Source: Chitinophagaceae bacterium
Lineage (GTDB): Bacteria > Bacteroidota > Bacteroidia > Chitinophagales > Chitinophagaceae
Length of the DNA: 64,000 nucleotides
Assembly (NCBI GenBank): GCA_019638625.1
Contig: JAHBTK010000006.1
Location: 310,001 to 374,000, forward strand
Direction: 5' to 3'
Shown here: positions 8,470 through 18,177 of the stretch, piece by piece
Layout: the number at the start of each line of letters is the position of its first letter
Numbering within the stretch: position 1 is the first letter of the stretch
The notes under the pieces: model-generated
Databases searched by the model: none
Told to the model about the DNA's origin: nothing
The model's input: only the letters and a program-made list of their open reading frames with translations
Made by a program: the position numbers and the translations under genes

Positions 8470-11400
8470 CTATTCTTCATACTTTAATAATTCAAAGTCA
8501 TTCATTAACCCGTAATCGTAAGTATCATAAGCGCTGCCGGATGGATAGGATTTTATATTCCACCAATGATGCGGACCTACCATTCCGGGCCTGGGCTTGT
8601 TATGATGCGGACCTAACAGGTTTTTCAGGCTGCCGATCACCTCCACTTCTACACGGTTGGTTCCTTTCTTCAGGTATTTTGTAACGTCCAGGGTATTAGG
8701 CTCCGAAAATATAATACCTGCATCACGCCCATTTACTTTAACCGCAGCCACTGTTCCTTTCCAGTCTGCCAGTTGAAGCTCAAAACGGTTACCGGTTTTT
8801 TCGAGATTGAAATTTTTAACATACTTGATGCCGAAGCCATACAAGGGTAATCCCTGCTCCTTCCAGCTACCGGGTTGCAACGGTTTGGGTGCTACGATCT
8901 GCCATCCTTTGTCTGCCGGCTGCAGGTTAAAATCGCCCAGGATGTATACCGGCTCAATTTCCGCAAATACGCTCATAGGATTGACTGTAAGGGACAGCGT
9001 ATTGTCACCGGCTTTTAAATAGGAGCCAATCTGTAGCACAGCAAATGAGCGGTCTAACCACCACTTTCCTGCAGCGGGCTTAACCGTTCTGCCATTCACT
9101 TTAATTTCCTTCCACAGGTTCCCCTGCTCTATAACAGCGCGGAATTTCCTGAAGTCTGCCTGTTGACTGATCGTGAAATGATAGGTAGCCGTAAACCCTG
9201 TTCCAGTTGAGAAGGTATCTCTTGCAACAATATGATCCTTGAATTGTACCTGGTGGTTCCATGGATTCCTGTTAAAGCCGTAATGTGTGAATACCGCCCT
9301 GGATGCCGCGCCCACGTGCGTATCTTTGAACAGGCTATCACCTAACTGCAAGTCGCAGAAATCTATCATCAGCGTATTTTCCGCGGGGCGAATGGTTTGA
9401 ATGGCTGTTCCTTTAACAGCCGATTTATTGGCAGTGGCAGCATAGCTCTTCAGTCCCTGTTGTTTTTTATCAGCAATAAAAAGCAGCAGGCCGCCGGCCG
9501 GTGGAACGGTAAACTGCAACGATATTTTATCGCCCTGTTCCTGTTCGGGATAATCTGCTATTTGTCCCGTGGCAGCATCCATCAGTAAGGCATCTTTCCC
9601 TTTTATCTTTACAATCCCTTTTGCTGGTGATACCATGTTGGCATTCGTCAGAAAAAGGATCTGCCCATCATTCATCATCCTGCGATGGTGATACAGATCG
9701 CCACCTATAGCAGCTCCTCCATCTCCGCTGATCTGAAAATCATCCTGCCTGAACTGCTGCTCTACAACAGCCGGATCAAGCGCTGTAAACAGCCGGATAT
9801 GATCATTGGGCTCATTAAAATACTGCAACTCATTTTTCAACTCGCCATCTATCCGTTGCAGTTTGTCGAACAATAGCACTTTTCCTCCAGCGGCCGCGTA
9901 TGCTTTCAGCAGCTCGTACGTAGCCTTATCAATACTTTCCATTCCCGGCGGTATTACTACGGTAGTATACGCCCTTTCGCCCACTATAAATTTTTTGCCT
10001 TCCGTTTTTCCATGATCGAGTATAATGTTTTCGCAACCTAAATCGTATTCTACCTGCGCTTTTTCAAGCGTGGTAATGAATTGCTGGAAACGGTTGCCTA
10101 TAGCCCGTAACCCCTCGTGTTTTTTTCCGGGGGCTACATACATCCACGCGGAGCTTGTAGGCTCAATGATCAAAATATTGTTCTGCTGTTTGCCCTGCGA
10201 CAGCACGAACGATAACCGCGTACAATATTCGTTCAGGGTTTTGTAATAGGGCCACCAGGGTGTATGATAAGAGAAGCTCTGCGGATAATCGTATTTTCTT
10301 GCCCCGGTAAGTGTCATCATCGAAAGATGCTGGTTTAAAAAATTAACCCCCAGCACATATTGCCAGTCGCCCAACCGCTTCATATCCTTAAAAGTAAGCT
10401 CCCATCCACCGCCGCCATAGGTTTCACTAAGCGTCCGTTGCTTTCCCAACTGGTTAGCTACACTCGACAATTCCTTTACCGAACGGATATTCCCGAACTG
10501 CGCGTTGGGACTCACTTCGTCAAACTGGTTGAACAACATATCAATGCCCGGTTGCTGGTGCCAGGCGTACATGGCCATATTATCGGGACCTTCTCCCGGG
10601 TCGGGCCATCCATGCTCCCAGTAATGACCGGTCCATTTAAGGTTATGCTTTTCCGTATATGCGTGCATGGGCTTCGACCAGCGGTCAATAAATAACTGCA
10701 AAAGTGTTTGTTGGTAATTATGCCTTACTTTTTTCCAGTCGCCGGTTTCTTCAAAAAGAGAAGGCAGGCGAGCTCGCAGGTCGTAGCCCCACTTTTGTTG
10801 GAAGGCACTGAAAAGATCCGGGGTCCAGCGTATATTGCCTGCCCCACGCGAAGGAATGCTGGGCTCATCCGAGAACAAGCCGGGAATCATTTTTCCAAAT
10901 TCATTGCCCGCGATCTTTTCGTATCCCTTCATCGTTACCTCCAAAAATTTCTCCGTTACGCCTTTAACCATCAGGTCAACATAAGGAAATTCCGGAGGAC
11001 CTACAGTGCCTTCCTGCTTCCGGTAAAACGCTTTTTTAAACAGGTAATACCCGCCCGATTTATTTTTTTCCGCATCCAGGCTGCTGCTGATATCAATGAA
11101 GCTTCCATTATCTTCTTTCAGCGCAATATAAATATCATCTGTTTGCGCAGGCAGCGTCTCTGCCTTTATCATATGCAGCATCTGTCCCTGGTTGTACGAT
11201 TCCGGCATCTGGTCGGGCACATACCCGCCTGCAAAGCCGGAGGGATAAGAATTTTCGTCGTATATCCACACATCCAGCCCCAGGGCTTTTCCTTTTTGTA
11301 TCGTGTACTGGTACAGGTCGAACCAGTCGGGAGATAAATATTCAGTAATAAGTCCCGGCCGCGGATGCACCATTATACCACCAAACGCATTTTGTTTAAA

Positions 11401-11607
11401 CTCCAGCATCATGGAGTCGATAATGGCTTTGGTTACTTTGGTATGCCACACCCATAAGGGCGCGCTACCGTATGCTTTGCCGGGAGAAGCAAACTGGCTT
11501 TGCAAACTTTGCAGGGAACCGCTATTACCTGTTTGTAAAAAAGCGCGGTTGGGTAAAAACAGCCATGTGGCAAGGAATATACCTGTAACTGATAAAAATT
11601 TAAGCAT
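8470..11607 (-). CDS. GH106-like glycoside hydrolase, secreted
   Basis: A protein of about 1045 residues. A hydrophobic signal (MLKFLSVTGIFLATWLFL) follows the second ATG, which was taken as the start; the longer frame begins at 11631. The N-terminal half has the GH106-type pattern: SAPLWVWHTKVTKAIID, NAFGGIMVHPRPGL, LDVWIYDENSYPSGFAGG, consistent with a (beta/alpha)8 barrel. The C-terminal part carries beta-sandwich motifs such as AAVKVNGRDAGII typical of galactose-binding-like domains. It differs clearly from the GH106 protein at 544-3627, so the two are not recent duplicates. It is the first minus-strand gene opposite the AraC-type regulator. Assignment as an alpha-L-rhamnosidase is by family and context; another linkage specificity is possible. 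Confidence 0.75.
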   Translation of the reverse strand: MLKFLSVTGIFLATWLFLPNRAFLQTGNSGSLQSLQSQFASPGKAYGSAPLWVWHTKVTKAIIDSMMLEFKQNAFGGIMVHPRPGLITEYLSPDWFDLYQYTIQKGKALGLDVWIYDENSYPSGFAGGYVPDQMPESYNQGQMLHMIKAETLPAQTDDIYIALKEDNGSFIDISSSLDAEKNKSGGYYLFKKAFYRKQEGTVGPPEFPYVDLMVKGVTEKFLEVTMKGYEKIAGNEFGKMIPGLFSDEPSIPSRGAGNIRWTPDLFSAFQQKWGYDLRARLPSLFEETGDWKKVRHNYQQTLLQLFIDRWSKPMHAYTEKHNLKWTGHYWEHGWPDPGEGPDNMAMYAWHQQPGIDMLFNQFDEVSPNAQFGNIRSVKELSSVANQLGKQRTLSETYGGGGWELTFKDMKRLGDWQYVLGVNFLNQHLSMMTLTGARKYDYPQSFSYHTPWWPYYKTLNEYCTRLSFVLSQGKQQNNILIIEPTSSAWMYVAPGKKHEGLRAIGNRFQQFITTLEKAQVEYDLGCENIILDHGKTEGKKFIVGERAYTTVVIPPGMESIDKATYELLKAYAAAGGKVLLFDKLQRIDGELKNELQYFNEPNDHIRLFTALDPAVVEQQFRQDDFQISGDGGAAIGGDLYHHRRMMNDGQILFLTNANMVSPAKGIVKIKGKDALLMDAATGQIADYPEQEQGDKISLQFTVPPAGGLLLFIADKKQQGLKSYAATANKSAVKGTAIQTIRPAENTLMIDFCDLQLGDSLFKDTHVGAASRAVFTHYGFNRNPWNHQVQFKDHIVARDTFSTGTGFTATYHFTISQQADFRKFRAVIEQGNLWKEIKVNGRTVKPAAGKWWLDRSFAVLQIGSYLKAGDNTLSLTVNPMSVFAEIEPVYILGDFNLQPADKGWQIVAPKPLQPGSWKEQGLPLYGFGIKYVKNFNLEKTGNRFELQLADWKGTVAAVKVNGRDAGIIFSEPNTLDVTKYLKKGTNRVEVEVIGSLKNLLGPHHNKPRPGMVGPHHWWNIKSYPSGSAYDTYDYGLMNDFELLKYEE

Positions 11608-11765
11608 AGCATCGTATTTAAAAACAGACATTAGATATAAAATCGTTAATTTAATCCTATCAACACCAAACCAGGCGCGATAGAAATGTTTTTACAGAAA
11701 AATTGAACAGGAGTAATTTTTTCCAATATGAAAGTATCATGAAAAACACGAAATGAAATACACTA

Positions 11766-11794
11766 TTTGATATTTCGGATATAAATCCTGATAT
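11766..11794. promoter_or_regulatory. Distal copy of putative AraC-type operator
   Basis: A 29-bp element (starts TTTGATATTTC, ends ATCCTGATAT) that recurs at 11871 with two mismatches. Inside it, TGATATTT occurs twice 21 bp apart, the half-site spacing usual for AraC-family dimers. It lies about 160 bp upstream of the minus-strand GH106-like gene. Confidence 0.6.
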
Positions 11795-11870
11795 TTTGAA
11801 TTGATTCTAAAAGCCCGGCCGGAATGAAAAAAGGAAATACCTCTCAGGGCAGGATCAATGATATATACAA

Positions 11871-11899
11871 TTTGATATTTCAGATATATATCCTGATAT
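11871..11899. promoter_or_regulatory. Proximal copy of putative AraC-type operator
   Basis: The second copy of the 29-bp element, same orientation, exactly 105 bp (ten helical turns) from the first and ending 16 bp before the AraC-type regulator's start codon. The position suggests autoregulation, and the phase suggests both sites face the same side of the helix, allowing looping. Confidence 0.6.
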
Positions 11900-11915
11900 A
11901 TAATTATCGAATATT

Positions 11916-12803
11916 ATGACCAACTATTACAAATACCTCCCCACCAGCGATGAAGATGAAAGCTGGGGGTTACATGTGTTGAACACAGGCTGTAACAGGA
12001 TATTAAAAAATGAAGTTTATCCCGCTATACAACATCCGGCACACCATTATTTTACATGGAACAAAGGAAGAATACTGGACGAGTTCCAGGTAATTTATAT
12101 TGCTAAAGGACAAGGTATTTTTGAATCGGCAAGCTGCAGGAAAAACGTTATAAAAGAAGGAACCATCCTGCTGTTGTTCCCCGGCGAATGGCATCGCTTT
12201 AAGCCCAATGAAAAAACAGGCTGGGATGAATACTGGGTGGGTTTTAAAGGTCCTATTATGGAAAATCTTTTACAACAAAAATTTTTTCAACGACGCAAAC
12301 CCATATTGCATATCGGTATTCATGAAAGCATTATCAACTTAATGTTGGAGATCGTTGAAAAAACAAGAAATGAAAAAACAGGCTACCAGCCAATGGTGTC
12401 GGGTATTGTAATGCATCTGCTCGGGCAAATCCATACGCTTGCAAAACAAAGCAATTTCAAAGCTGAAGACGTTACTGAATCTATTATCAACAAGGCAAGG
12501 GTCATTTTCAGAACAAATATCGACCAGGACATCAGCATTGAAAAAATAGCGGAAGAACTGAATGTTAGTTATGCCTGGTTTCGCAAAGCTTTTAAAGCAT
12601 ATTCGGGTATAGCTCCGCACCAATACGTTCTGCAATTGAAAATTGAAAAAGCAAAAACACTTTTAGCAGATCCTTCCCTACAGGTAAAGGAAATTTCTTT
12701 CAGCCTGAACTTTAAGTCCACGTTTTATTTTTCAAAACTATTCAAAGAAAAAACCGGCAGCTCACCCGCGGAATTCAGAAAAAAAATGGAGTATAAAAAG
12801 TGA
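11916..12803 (+). CDS. AraC-family transcriptional regulator of the rhamnoside locus
   Basis: A 295-residue regulator with two domains. Residues about 30-160 form the cupin-type sugar-sensing domain (DEFQVIYIAKGQG, ILLLFPGEWHRFKPN, WDEYWVGFKG). Residues about 195-292 hold the double helix-turn-helix of the AraC/XylS family (ISIEKIAEELNVSYAWFRKAF, KEISFSLNFKSTFYFSKLFK). It sits divergently from the glycoside hydrolase genes and upstream of SusC/SusD, so it most likely activates the locus in response to a rhamnose-containing sugar. The repeats at 11766 and 11871 are candidate binding sites. The inducer is not determinable from sequence. Confidence 0.9.
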   Translation: MTNYYKYLPTSDEDESWGLHVLNTGCNRILKNEVYPAIQHPAHHYFTWNKGRILDEFQVIYIAKGQGIFESASCRKNVIKEGTILLLFPGEWHRFKPNEKTGWDEYWVGFKGPIMENLLQQKFFQRRKPILHIGIHESIINLMLEIVEKTRNEKTGYQPMVSGIVMHLLGQIHTLAKQSNFKAEDVTESIINKARVIFRTNIDQDISIEKIAEELNVSYAWFRKAFKAYSGIAPHQYVLQLKIEKAKTLLADPSLQVKEISFSLNFKSTFYFSKLFKEKTGSSPAEFRKKMEYKK

Positions 12804-13266
12804 ATGTTTTATTATGGATATGCTATAAGAGCATTCTTTTATTTTTTGAATAAGAAACAAAAACAACAATATTATTTCCTCTCTTTTGGGGAGTTTTCAA
12901 CGGGATGGTACAGGATGGGCTACCTGCCTCCACCGACTAATTTGTTCTTATGTAAGAATGAACTTTACCGGTAATTACCTGACTTCAGGCAACCAGTAAA
13001 GCAAAACGAAAACTGCCAGATGAGGAAAGGTTCAACGAACATACTGATGGTTGCACTACGCCATCATTCTCTCACATACAATTGCTTCCACTGCTGGACG
13101 GCTGGAATGATATGTATATATCTGATTTACAATCAATTAAGATTCTTTCTTCAGCTTTGGATCACCCGGCAGGATCATTTTTCTGCCATCACGCTTTATA
13201 GTCTATTACCCGGGTTATTTACGGGCTTTATTTTTCTACAGATTTCTAAACATCAAAACAACTTTT
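12804..13266 (+). other. Intergenic region before SusC
   Basis: 463 bp without a convincing gene; the frame from 13020 overlaps the SusC start and looks fortuitous. A 10-bp match (ATATATCTGA, 13116-13125) to the inverted AraC-site core lies about 140 bp before SusC, but the rest of the site is poorly conserved. The promoter for SusC must lie here; I cannot place its boxes with confidence. Confidence 0.4.
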
Positions 13267-16200
13267 ATGATCAAAAAGGGTTATGCCACCTTTACAGGAG
13301 GTAGGCACATCATTGCTTTTTTCATGGCTGTACTTTGCAGTGCGTCCCTCTATGCGCAGCAAAATCTTACCATTACAGGTAAGGTGGTAGCCGCTTCGAG
13401 CGGTTCGCCTATAGCCGGTGCTACGGTAAGTATAAAGGGCACCACTTCCGGCACAACAACGGATGAAAACGGTATTTTTTCCATTACTACACAACCGGGC
13501 GCCACACTTGTTTTCAGCTTTGTTGGCTTCCGGGAATCGGAAACTGTTGTTAACAGCAGCACCAATCTCACCATACAGCTCAATGCAGTCGGGAAAGGCC
13601 TCGATGAAGTTGTGGTAATAGGCTATGGTTCCCAACGCAAAAGAGATATCACGGCTGCAATGTCTACCATTAACCTGGATGACCTCGGAGAGCTGCCTTC
13701 ACGTAACGCTACGCAAATGATACAGGGGCAAGCCCCGGGCGTAGTAGCTACTCAAAGAAACGGTACACCCGGTGCAGAATTTGAAGTAAGGATCAGGGGC
13801 GTAGGTTCTCTGGGTGCGGGAAGTAATCCACTGTATGTAATTGATGGATTTGCAGTAGGAACAAGTGTTGGTCAGAACCTGAACCCTAATGATATCCAGA
13901 GCATTTCTGTACTTAAAGACGCGGCAGCTACGGCAATATATGGCGCCCGCGGTTCTAACGGGGTGGTATTAATAACAACAAAATCTGCTAAAGCAGGACA
14001 ATCAAACCTGAATGTATCTATAGACTATGGTATTCAAAACGTGCCCAATTCACGAAGGATCACTGTACTGAATGGTCCTGAGTTTGCACAATTTTTAAAA
14101 GATGTGTACAGCGATAAGATCAGGTTGTTTGAAAACAGGGAACCTTCTATTGATGAAATTCCTGAAGGATACCGTTATCCTGAGCAAACAAAGTACTCCA
14201 CCAATTGGTTTAAGGAGATATTACATAACAATGCCCCTTATACTGATGTTAACGTGACACTTTCTTCGGGTAAGGGGGATGTTAATTCCCTCTTATCACT
14301 CGGTTACTACAAAGAAGATGGCGCACTGAAAAAAACAGGGTATGACCGTTTTTCTGCCCGCTCTAATATTTCCGGTAAGATACGGGACTTTATCACTATT
14401 GGTCTGAATGTAAATGGAAGTTACACAAGGCAGGATGTGGCTGCAACAGACGGGCGTGATGCCATCGTTGGCTCAAGCTATCTTATTGATCCCCGCGAGC
14501 CCGCTTACGATGAAGATGGTAAAATGAGACCATTTGTCGGGGGCAAGGACGGGGTATTCGCTTATCCAAGCCCGCTTTTTTTATTACATAATTATAAAAG
14601 GCACAGAGACATCGCCGATGTATTGTCGAACGCCTATGCTGAACTGGCAATATTAAAAAATCTAAAATTCCGCTCTTCGGTAAATATTCGTCTTAATTAT
14701 AACACTTACAGAGAATACAGGCCTTCTACAATAGGCAGAGGACTTACGACCGGAACAACAGGTGCGCCTCCGCAAATTGCCACAGCTTCCGAATCGAATG
14801 AACGCTTACTTAATTATTCAGCCGACCAGTTGTTAACATATACACCTGACATTGGCGATGATCACAAATTAGATTTTCTTGCCGGCTTCACCGTCCAGGA
14901 AGAAACAGTCAGGGCGCTTTCCGGGTCTGCCAATACATTCCCCGATGATCTTACTCCCTTCCTGGGCTCCGGGGCTATCAGGTCTTCCGGCTCTTCGGAA
15001 TACGGATGGAGCCTGCTCGCTTACCTTGCCCGCGCAAGTTATTCGTTCAGGGATAAATACTTGCTTTCTGCTTCTTTCAGGCGGGAAGGCAGTTCAAGAT
15101 TTGGAGCACAAAATAAGTACGGAGATTTCCCTTCAGCTTCTATCGGCTGGAGAGTCAGCGGAGAAGATTTTATGGCTGGTATTGGCTGGTTAACCGATCT
15201 GAAGATCAGGGCAAGCTACGGTAAAACAGGGAACAACGACATTGGTAACTATAGCAGCCTGTCTTTCCTGCAGGCGAATAATTACATCCTTAATAACAGT
15301 TTCGCTCCCGGTGTAGTTGTCAGCGCATTTGCCAACTCAGCGTTACAATGGGAAAAATCAGACCAGATGAACATCGGCCTGGACATGTCGGTGTTTAATA
15401 ACAAACTGACACTTACAGCAGAATATTATAACAAACTCACCAATGACATGTTGCTACCTGTTACAATTCCGGCAATTTCCGGTTTCACATCCAGCCTTAC
15501 CAATATCGGACAGGTTAGAAACCGTGGTGTTGAGCTGGCATTAAATTACAATGAACATATCGGCAAACTGAATGTAAGAACGAATTTTAATATCGCATTC
15601 AACAGGAGCAGGGTAATGGAAATTAACGGGCCCAACAATATACTTTGGTATGGCAGCTTCTATGGCGGCTATAATGTTCAAAAAGTAGGCAGGCCCATTG
15701 GTATGATCTACGGCTATGAGAAGATCGGCATCTTTAATACGCAGGATGAAATTGACCGTTCTCCCAAGCAGGATGGCGTAATACCGGGCGGCATGAAGTT
15801 CCGCGACGCGGATGGTAATGGCGAAGTTACTTATGATACCAGGGACATGGTAGAAATAGGTAACCCTAACCCTAAGTTTACATGGGGCTTTAATGTAGAT
15901 ATGGATTACAAACGTTTTGACCTGAACATATTGTTCATGGGTGCACAGGGATTTGATGTATACAGGAATATTGAAGCATCTACCATGAACATGGATGGTG
16001 TGTTTAATGTACTGGACAAAGCAAAAGACCGTTGGAGATCAGCCGAGAATCCCGGGAAAAACCCTAACGATGTGCATGCACAGGGAGGCACCAGCTACTT
16101 TAAATGGTCGCGCGAAAGCAGCAACCGTTATGTATACGATGCCAGCTACGGATGGATCAAGAATGTTACGCTTGGGTACACGCTGCCTAAAATGAAATAC

Positions 16201-16368
16201 TTCAACAGCATAAGAGTGTTTGCAGGTGTTAACAATCTCTTTATGATAACCAACTACCCGGGTAACAATCCTGATGTAAGTCAGAGAGGAAGTACACAGG
16301 CCGGTAATGACGATGAAGCATACCCGGTTCCAAGAACTTTTGCAATAGGTGCCAAATTTAACTTTTAA
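13267..16368 (+). CDS. SusC/RagA-type TonB-dependent outer-membrane transporter
   Basis: A 1033-residue protein with a Sec signal ending LYAQQ. It then has a carboxypeptidase-regulatory-like domain (about 35-112: GKVVAASSGSPIAGATV, GTTTDENGIFSI), the SusC signature DEVVVIGYGSQRKRDI near 117-132, a plug domain (NPLYVIDGFAVG, SVLKDAAATAIYGARGSNG) and a long beta-barrel ending in the aromatic FAIGAKFNF expected of outer-membrane proteins. It imports oligosaccharides captured by its SusD partner, using TonB energy. SusD follows 11 bp later. Cargo is inferred to be rhamnose-rich oligosaccharides because three rhamnosidase-type enzymes are encoded alongside. Confidence 0.95.
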   Translation: MIKKGYATFTGGRHIIAFFMAVLCSASLYAQQNLTITGKVVAASSGSPIAGATVSIKGTTSGTTTDENGIFSITTQPGATLVFSFVGFRESETVVNSSTNLTIQLNAVGKGLDEVVVIGYGSQRKRDITAAMSTINLDDLGELPSRNATQMIQGQAPGVVATQRNGTPGAEFEVRIRGVGSLGAGSNPLYVIDGFAVGTSVGQNLNPNDIQSISVLKDAAATAIYGARGSNGVVLITTKSAKAGQSNLNVSIDYGIQNVPNSRRITVLNGPEFAQFLKDVYSDKIRLFENREPSIDEIPEGYRYPEQTKYSTNWFKEILHNNAPYTDVNVTLSSGKGDVNSLLSLGYYKEDGALKKTGYDRFSARSNISGKIRDFITIGLNVNGSYTRQDVAATDGRDAIVGSSYLIDPREPAYDEDGKMRPFVGGKDGVFAYPSPLFLLHNYKRHRDIADVLSNAYAELAILKNLKFRSSVNIRLNYNTYREYRPSTIGRGLTTGTTGAPPQIATASESNERLLNYSADQLLTYTPDIGDDHKLDFLAGFTVQEETVRALSGSANTFPDDLTPFLGSGAIRSSGSSEYGWSLLAYLARASYSFRDKYLLSASFRREGSSRFGAQNKYGDFPSASIGWRVSGEDFMAGIGWLTDLKIRASYGKTGNNDIGNYSSLSFLQANNYILNNSFAPGVVVSAFANSALQWEKSDQMNIGLDMSVFNNKLTLTAEYYNKLTNDMLLPVTIPAISGFTSSLTNIGQVRNRGVELALNYNEHIGKLNVRTNFNIAFNRSRVMEINGPNNILWYGSFYGGYNVQKVGRPIGMIYGYEKIGIFNTQDEIDRSPKQDGVIPGGMKFRDADGNGEVTYDTRDMVEIGNPNPKFTWGFNVDMDYKRFDLNILFMGAQGFDVYRNIEASTMNMDGVFNVLDKAKDRWRSAENPGKNPNDVHAQGGTSYFKWSRESSNRYVYDASYGWIKNVTLGYTLPKMKYFNSIRVFAGVNNLFMITNYPGNNPDVSQRGSTQAGNDDEAYPVPRTFAIGAKFNF

Positions 16369-16379
16369 AGCTACTTCAC

Positions 16380-17888
16380 ATGAAATATACAATTGCGATT
16401 ATTACTTTAGCTTTTTGCTTCTTTCTTTCTTCATGTAAGAAAGGATTGCTTGATAAAACCGATCCAACAAGAATTGGTACAGGAGTATTTTATCAGGACG
16501 TGGCCCAGGTGAACAGAGCCATTAATGGAATTTATGGTCAATTACAGGGAATTACCAACGTAAACTACATATTCAAAGAAATGGTGTCTGATAATACCAC
16601 GATAGATTTAAATCCATCTGACCGTGGTGGCGCCGCAGGCTGGGAAGCATTTGAGTATTCTACCGTAAACCCCGGCAACGGCGAAATCACCAACCTTTGG
16701 GTAAGATATTATCAGGCGATGTATAATATTAACCTGGCATTAGAGAGATTAGCAGCGTCTCCGATTGATGACGCGCCTAAAAAACCACTGGAGAGCGAGT
16801 TGAAATTTTTAAGAGGATTTTTGTACTTCGACCTGGTGCGTTATTTTGGAAATGTGGTAATTGTCACTAATACATTTAAATCGCCAGCAGAAGCATATGA
16901 TCTAGTGCGAAGCACTTCAACAGATGAAGTATATGCCCAGATAGAAACTGACCTTAAAGCAGCAATAGAGGGTCTGCCTTTGAAGGCAAACCAGGCGGCA
17001 GCATTAAAAGGCAGGGCTACGAAAGGCGCGGCTCAGGCTACATTGGGAGAAATGTACCTTACTATAAAGAAATATCCGGAAGCGGTTAATACATTAAAAG
17101 AGTTATTAACTCAAGGTTATAGCCTTATGCCGAACTACGCGGATATTTTTGACATTAACCAAAAGAACAACGCTGAGTCCGTTTTTGAGGTCCAATACCA
17201 GGGCAACAATGACCAGGGCGAACACAGTAACTTCATGTACATATTTGCACCCCGTACATCGGGCAATGTAATTGTAGGTTTTGCAGGCCAGGGGTTAAAC
17301 GGAAGAAATATCCCCACCAACAATATGATCGCCGCCTACGAAACTGGTGATCTGCGCAAGGATGTTTCTTTAAAAACCGGTTTTACAAAAGATGGTGTGT
17401 TTTACCCCATTCCCTACGTAAACAAATACAATCATGCGCATACCATTGCCGGTCGTACCAATGACAACTGGCCCATTTACAGGTATGCGGATGTATTGCT
17501 GATGCTGGCTGAAGCGATCAATGAAGCTACCGGTCCTTCATCAGAAGCAGAAGGTTACCTGAATGCTGTTCGCAACAGGGCCGGACTTGATCCACTAAAT
17601 GGTTTGGGCAAGGATGCTTTCAGAACAGCCGTGTTAAAAGAAAGAAGAGTGGAACTGGCGTTTGAGAACCATCGCTGGTTTGATCTGAAAAGAACAATGA
17701 CACCCGAACAACTGGCAGCATATATGAATGCGCATGGAGCAGAAGAAAAAGCCAACCCTACTGTAGACAGGGGTGGTGTAGCATTCAATCAATTGGATTA
17801 CGTGTATGAAGCTAAAGAAGCTATCTTTCCGATACCGGCATCTGAGATATTAGTAAACAATAAATTAACCCAGAACGACGGCTATTAA
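16380..17888 (+). CDS. SusD/RagB-type glycan-binding lipoprotein
   Basis: A 502-residue protein with a lipoprotein signal (lipobox LSSC, Cys19). TPR-like helices are followed by the C-terminal SusD domain, seen in YADVLLMLAEAINEA, YLNAVRNRAGLDPL, LKERRVELAFENHRWFDLKR and the closing YEAKEAIFPIPASEI. SusD proteins cap SusC at the cell surface and bind the polysaccharide or oligosaccharide. It shares an operon with SusC (11-bp gap) and is followed by a terminator at 17911, so the plus-strand unit appears to end here. Confidence 0.95.
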   Translation: MKYTIAIITLAFCFFLSSCKKGLLDKTDPTRIGTGVFYQDVAQVNRAINGIYGQLQGITNVNYIFKEMVSDNTTIDLNPSDRGGAAGWEAFEYSTVNPGNGEITNLWVRYYQAMYNINLALERLAASPIDDAPKKPLESELKFLRGFLYFDLVRYFGNVVIVTNTFKSPAEAYDLVRSTSTDEVYAQIETDLKAAIEGLPLKANQAAALKGRATKGAAQATLGEMYLTIKKYPEAVNTLKELLTQGYSLMPNYADIFDINQKNNAESVFEVQYQGNNDQGEHSNFMYIFAPRTSGNVIVGFAGQGLNGRNIPTNNMIAAYETGDLRKDVSLKTGFTKDGVFYPIPYVNKYNHAHTIAGRTNDNWPIYRYADVLLMLAEAINEATGPSSEAEGYLNAVRNRAGLDPLNGLGKDAFRTAVLKERRVELAFENHRWFDLKRTMTPEQLAAYMNAHGAEEKANPTVDRGGVAFNQLDYVYEAKEAIFPIPASEILVNNKLTQNDGY

Positions 17889-17910
17889 CAATAGCATTTA
17901 CTACATTGAA

Positions 17911-17943
17911 CAGTCGCTTCATTTTGAAGCGGCTGTTTTTATT
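17911..17943 (+). terminator. Rho-independent terminator after SusD
   Basis: Stem CAGTCGCTTCA / TGAAGCGGCTG with a short T-rich loop, followed by a T-rich run (TTTTTATTTT). It begins 22 bp after the SusD stop codon. Confidence 0.75.
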
Positions 17944-18014
17944 TTGCCCCCCGGCAGACGCGGCATTGAGCCGGTGTGACCAGGTAGTTGTTTTTTGATC
18001 AGGTATTTTCGTGC

Positions 18015-18065
18015 GTCGCTGGAGGCGACAACAAATACTGTACGAGGCGAAGACGCCTCATACAG
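18015..18065. repeat. Two adjacent REP-like palindromes
   Basis: GTCGC/GCGAC (18015-18029) is followed by a longer hairpin at 18038-18065 with arms CTGTACGAGGCG / CGCCTCATACAG (11 of 12 pairs). There is no T-tract. They lie in the 289-bp gap after SusD and resemble the other scattered palindromes of this window in design but not in sequence. Confidence 0.5.
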
Positions 18066-18177
18066 CGCGGGTTCGTCGTCATAATGATCAGCACCTTTTC
18101 GCCAATAAATGCTCCATAAAATTCAATATTATTCAACAAGTCATTCTTTTCATTAATATTGCGCCACAATTCACTTT

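Noticed and set aside
13020..13304. 94-residue frame before SusC
   Set aside because: It overlaps the start of SusC in another frame, has unusual composition and no recognisable features.
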